Virus record (IMG/VR): IMGVR_UViG_3300030098_004416
Location: 1-27,464 of that record
DNA: 27,464 bases
Source: a virus
Reading direction: 5' to 3' (one strand)
This document shows, piece by piece, positions 26,950-27,464 of this stretch (within the stretch, counting starts at the first letter, position 1; each line of letters starts with the position of its first letter). The translations under genes and the position numbers were made by a program. The notes under the pieces were generated by a model. That model searched no databases and was not told the origin of the DNA. It was given only the letters and a program-made list of their open reading frames with translations.

Positions 26950-27464
26950 ATGAAAATATATGAATCTGAAATAAAAGACGGTCTAGGCGATCTTCTTTTA
27001 AAAGAAAACAGTATCGCGTGTTGTGCTGTTGCAGAGACATACAAACCCGAATCTTCGCAAGAGAACGTCGATAATCTCAAAAAGATAATCGCACAAAACT
27101 CTAGCGCGGGAGAAGTTGCGCTGGCTCAGAATGAGGATCAGATAGATCTTTACTATCTAAAATCAATTCTGGTTAGTACTGGCTGGAACAAAAACGACGA
27201 CGTGTTTGATTCTCAGGAGTTGTGGTCTGCCCGAGACACGCCAGAAGACAAACCATTCAATTTCATGCACGACGAGAAAGACATTATCGGACATATAACC
27301 GGCAATGTTGTCGTTGATTTTGATGGGGCCGAAATAGATACAGAAACCGAAGAGATACCCAACGCTTTCAATATCCTAACCACGTCTGTTATTTACACAG
27401 AGTGGAGCGATAAAGATCAGCGAGACAGGATGCAAAAAATCGTTTCCGAGATAGAGGAGGGAAA
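26950..27464 (+). CDS. prohead protease-like capsid maturation protein, partial
   Basis: Begins MKIYESEIKDGLGD; GGAGG 7 nt upstream; open to the window edge (171 codons). Contains TGWNKNDDVFDSQELW, then FNFMHDEKDIIGHITGNVV and ILTTSVIYTEW. HDxxxxIGxI followed by a Ser-containing strand matches the core of phage prohead proteases (HK97-type His and Ser), and position after the portal fits. The catalytic assignment H in FMHDE and S in TTSVIY is tentative. Confidence 0.7.
   Translation, partial: MKIYESEIKDGLGDLLLKENSIACCAVAETYKPESSQENVDNLKKIIAQNSSAGEVALAQNEDQIDLYYLKSILVSTGWNKNDDVFDSQELWSARDTPEDKPFNFMHDEKDIIGHITGNVVVDFDGAEIDTETEEIPNAFNILTTSVIYTEWSDKDQRDRMQKIVSEIEEG

Overview
The window looks like part of a tailed double-stranded DNA bacteriophage genome with T4-like organisation. 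It has a large terminase, a portal, the start of a probable capsid-maturation protein, an rIIA-like gene, a gp55-like sigma factor and phage tRNAs. No bacterial housekeeping genes and no integrase were seen. The host cannot be named; it must use a standard sigma-70 RNA polymerase, because the left arm carries 26 near-consensus sigma-70 promoters.

Layout. Positions 1-17,540 form an early-type region transcribed almost entirely from the minus strand. It holds about 50 mostly tiny genes (22-296 codons) in short transcription units, each with its own promoter. Recognisable products are an rIIA-like GHKL ATPase (partial), a type II mannose-6-phosphate isomerase cupin, a DUF932 protein, an MGLDxY-family protein, a possible Gp88-like protein and a HAD-family phosphatase. 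There are also several zinc-ribbon miniproteins and five very short membrane peptides. RNA genes are tRNA-Leu(UAG) inside an mRNA operon, tRNA-Ile(UAU), an unusual 161-nt tRNA-like RNA with a branched insertion, and two further structured RNA candidates. Eleven copies of a three-arm palindromic element lie between units, and five copies of a 23-nt GACT-N15-AGTC repeat occur in RNA-only regions. The region resembles the hyperplastic, cassette-like early regions of T4-type phages (promoter-stem-loop cassettes), but its elements are more elaborate.

Positions 17,540-17,813 are a divergent strand switch with G/C-tract hairpins and a candidate late promoter. From 17,814 to the right edge all genes lie on the plus strand in one tight, overlapping operon: small protein, sigma factor, HTH/coiled-coil protein (candidate small terminase), GDP-mannose 4,6-dehydratase, HNH endonuclease, PEPA-repeat protein, ERCC4 nuclease, metallopeptidase, exported trypsin-like protease, large terminase, portal and prohead-protease-like protein (partial). 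One isolated plus-strand gene (4604-4945, membrane protein) shares an AATATAAGGT motif with the start of this operon.

How it may work together (inference): host sigma-70 polymerase reads the minus-strand units first. The sigma factor at 18,031 may redirect polymerase to AATATAAGGT-type promoters for packaging and morphogenesis. The cupin and the dehydratase are both GDP-mannose pathway enzymes and may alter sugar nucleotides for glycan modification. Function calls rest on sequence motifs read by eye; no database search was run.
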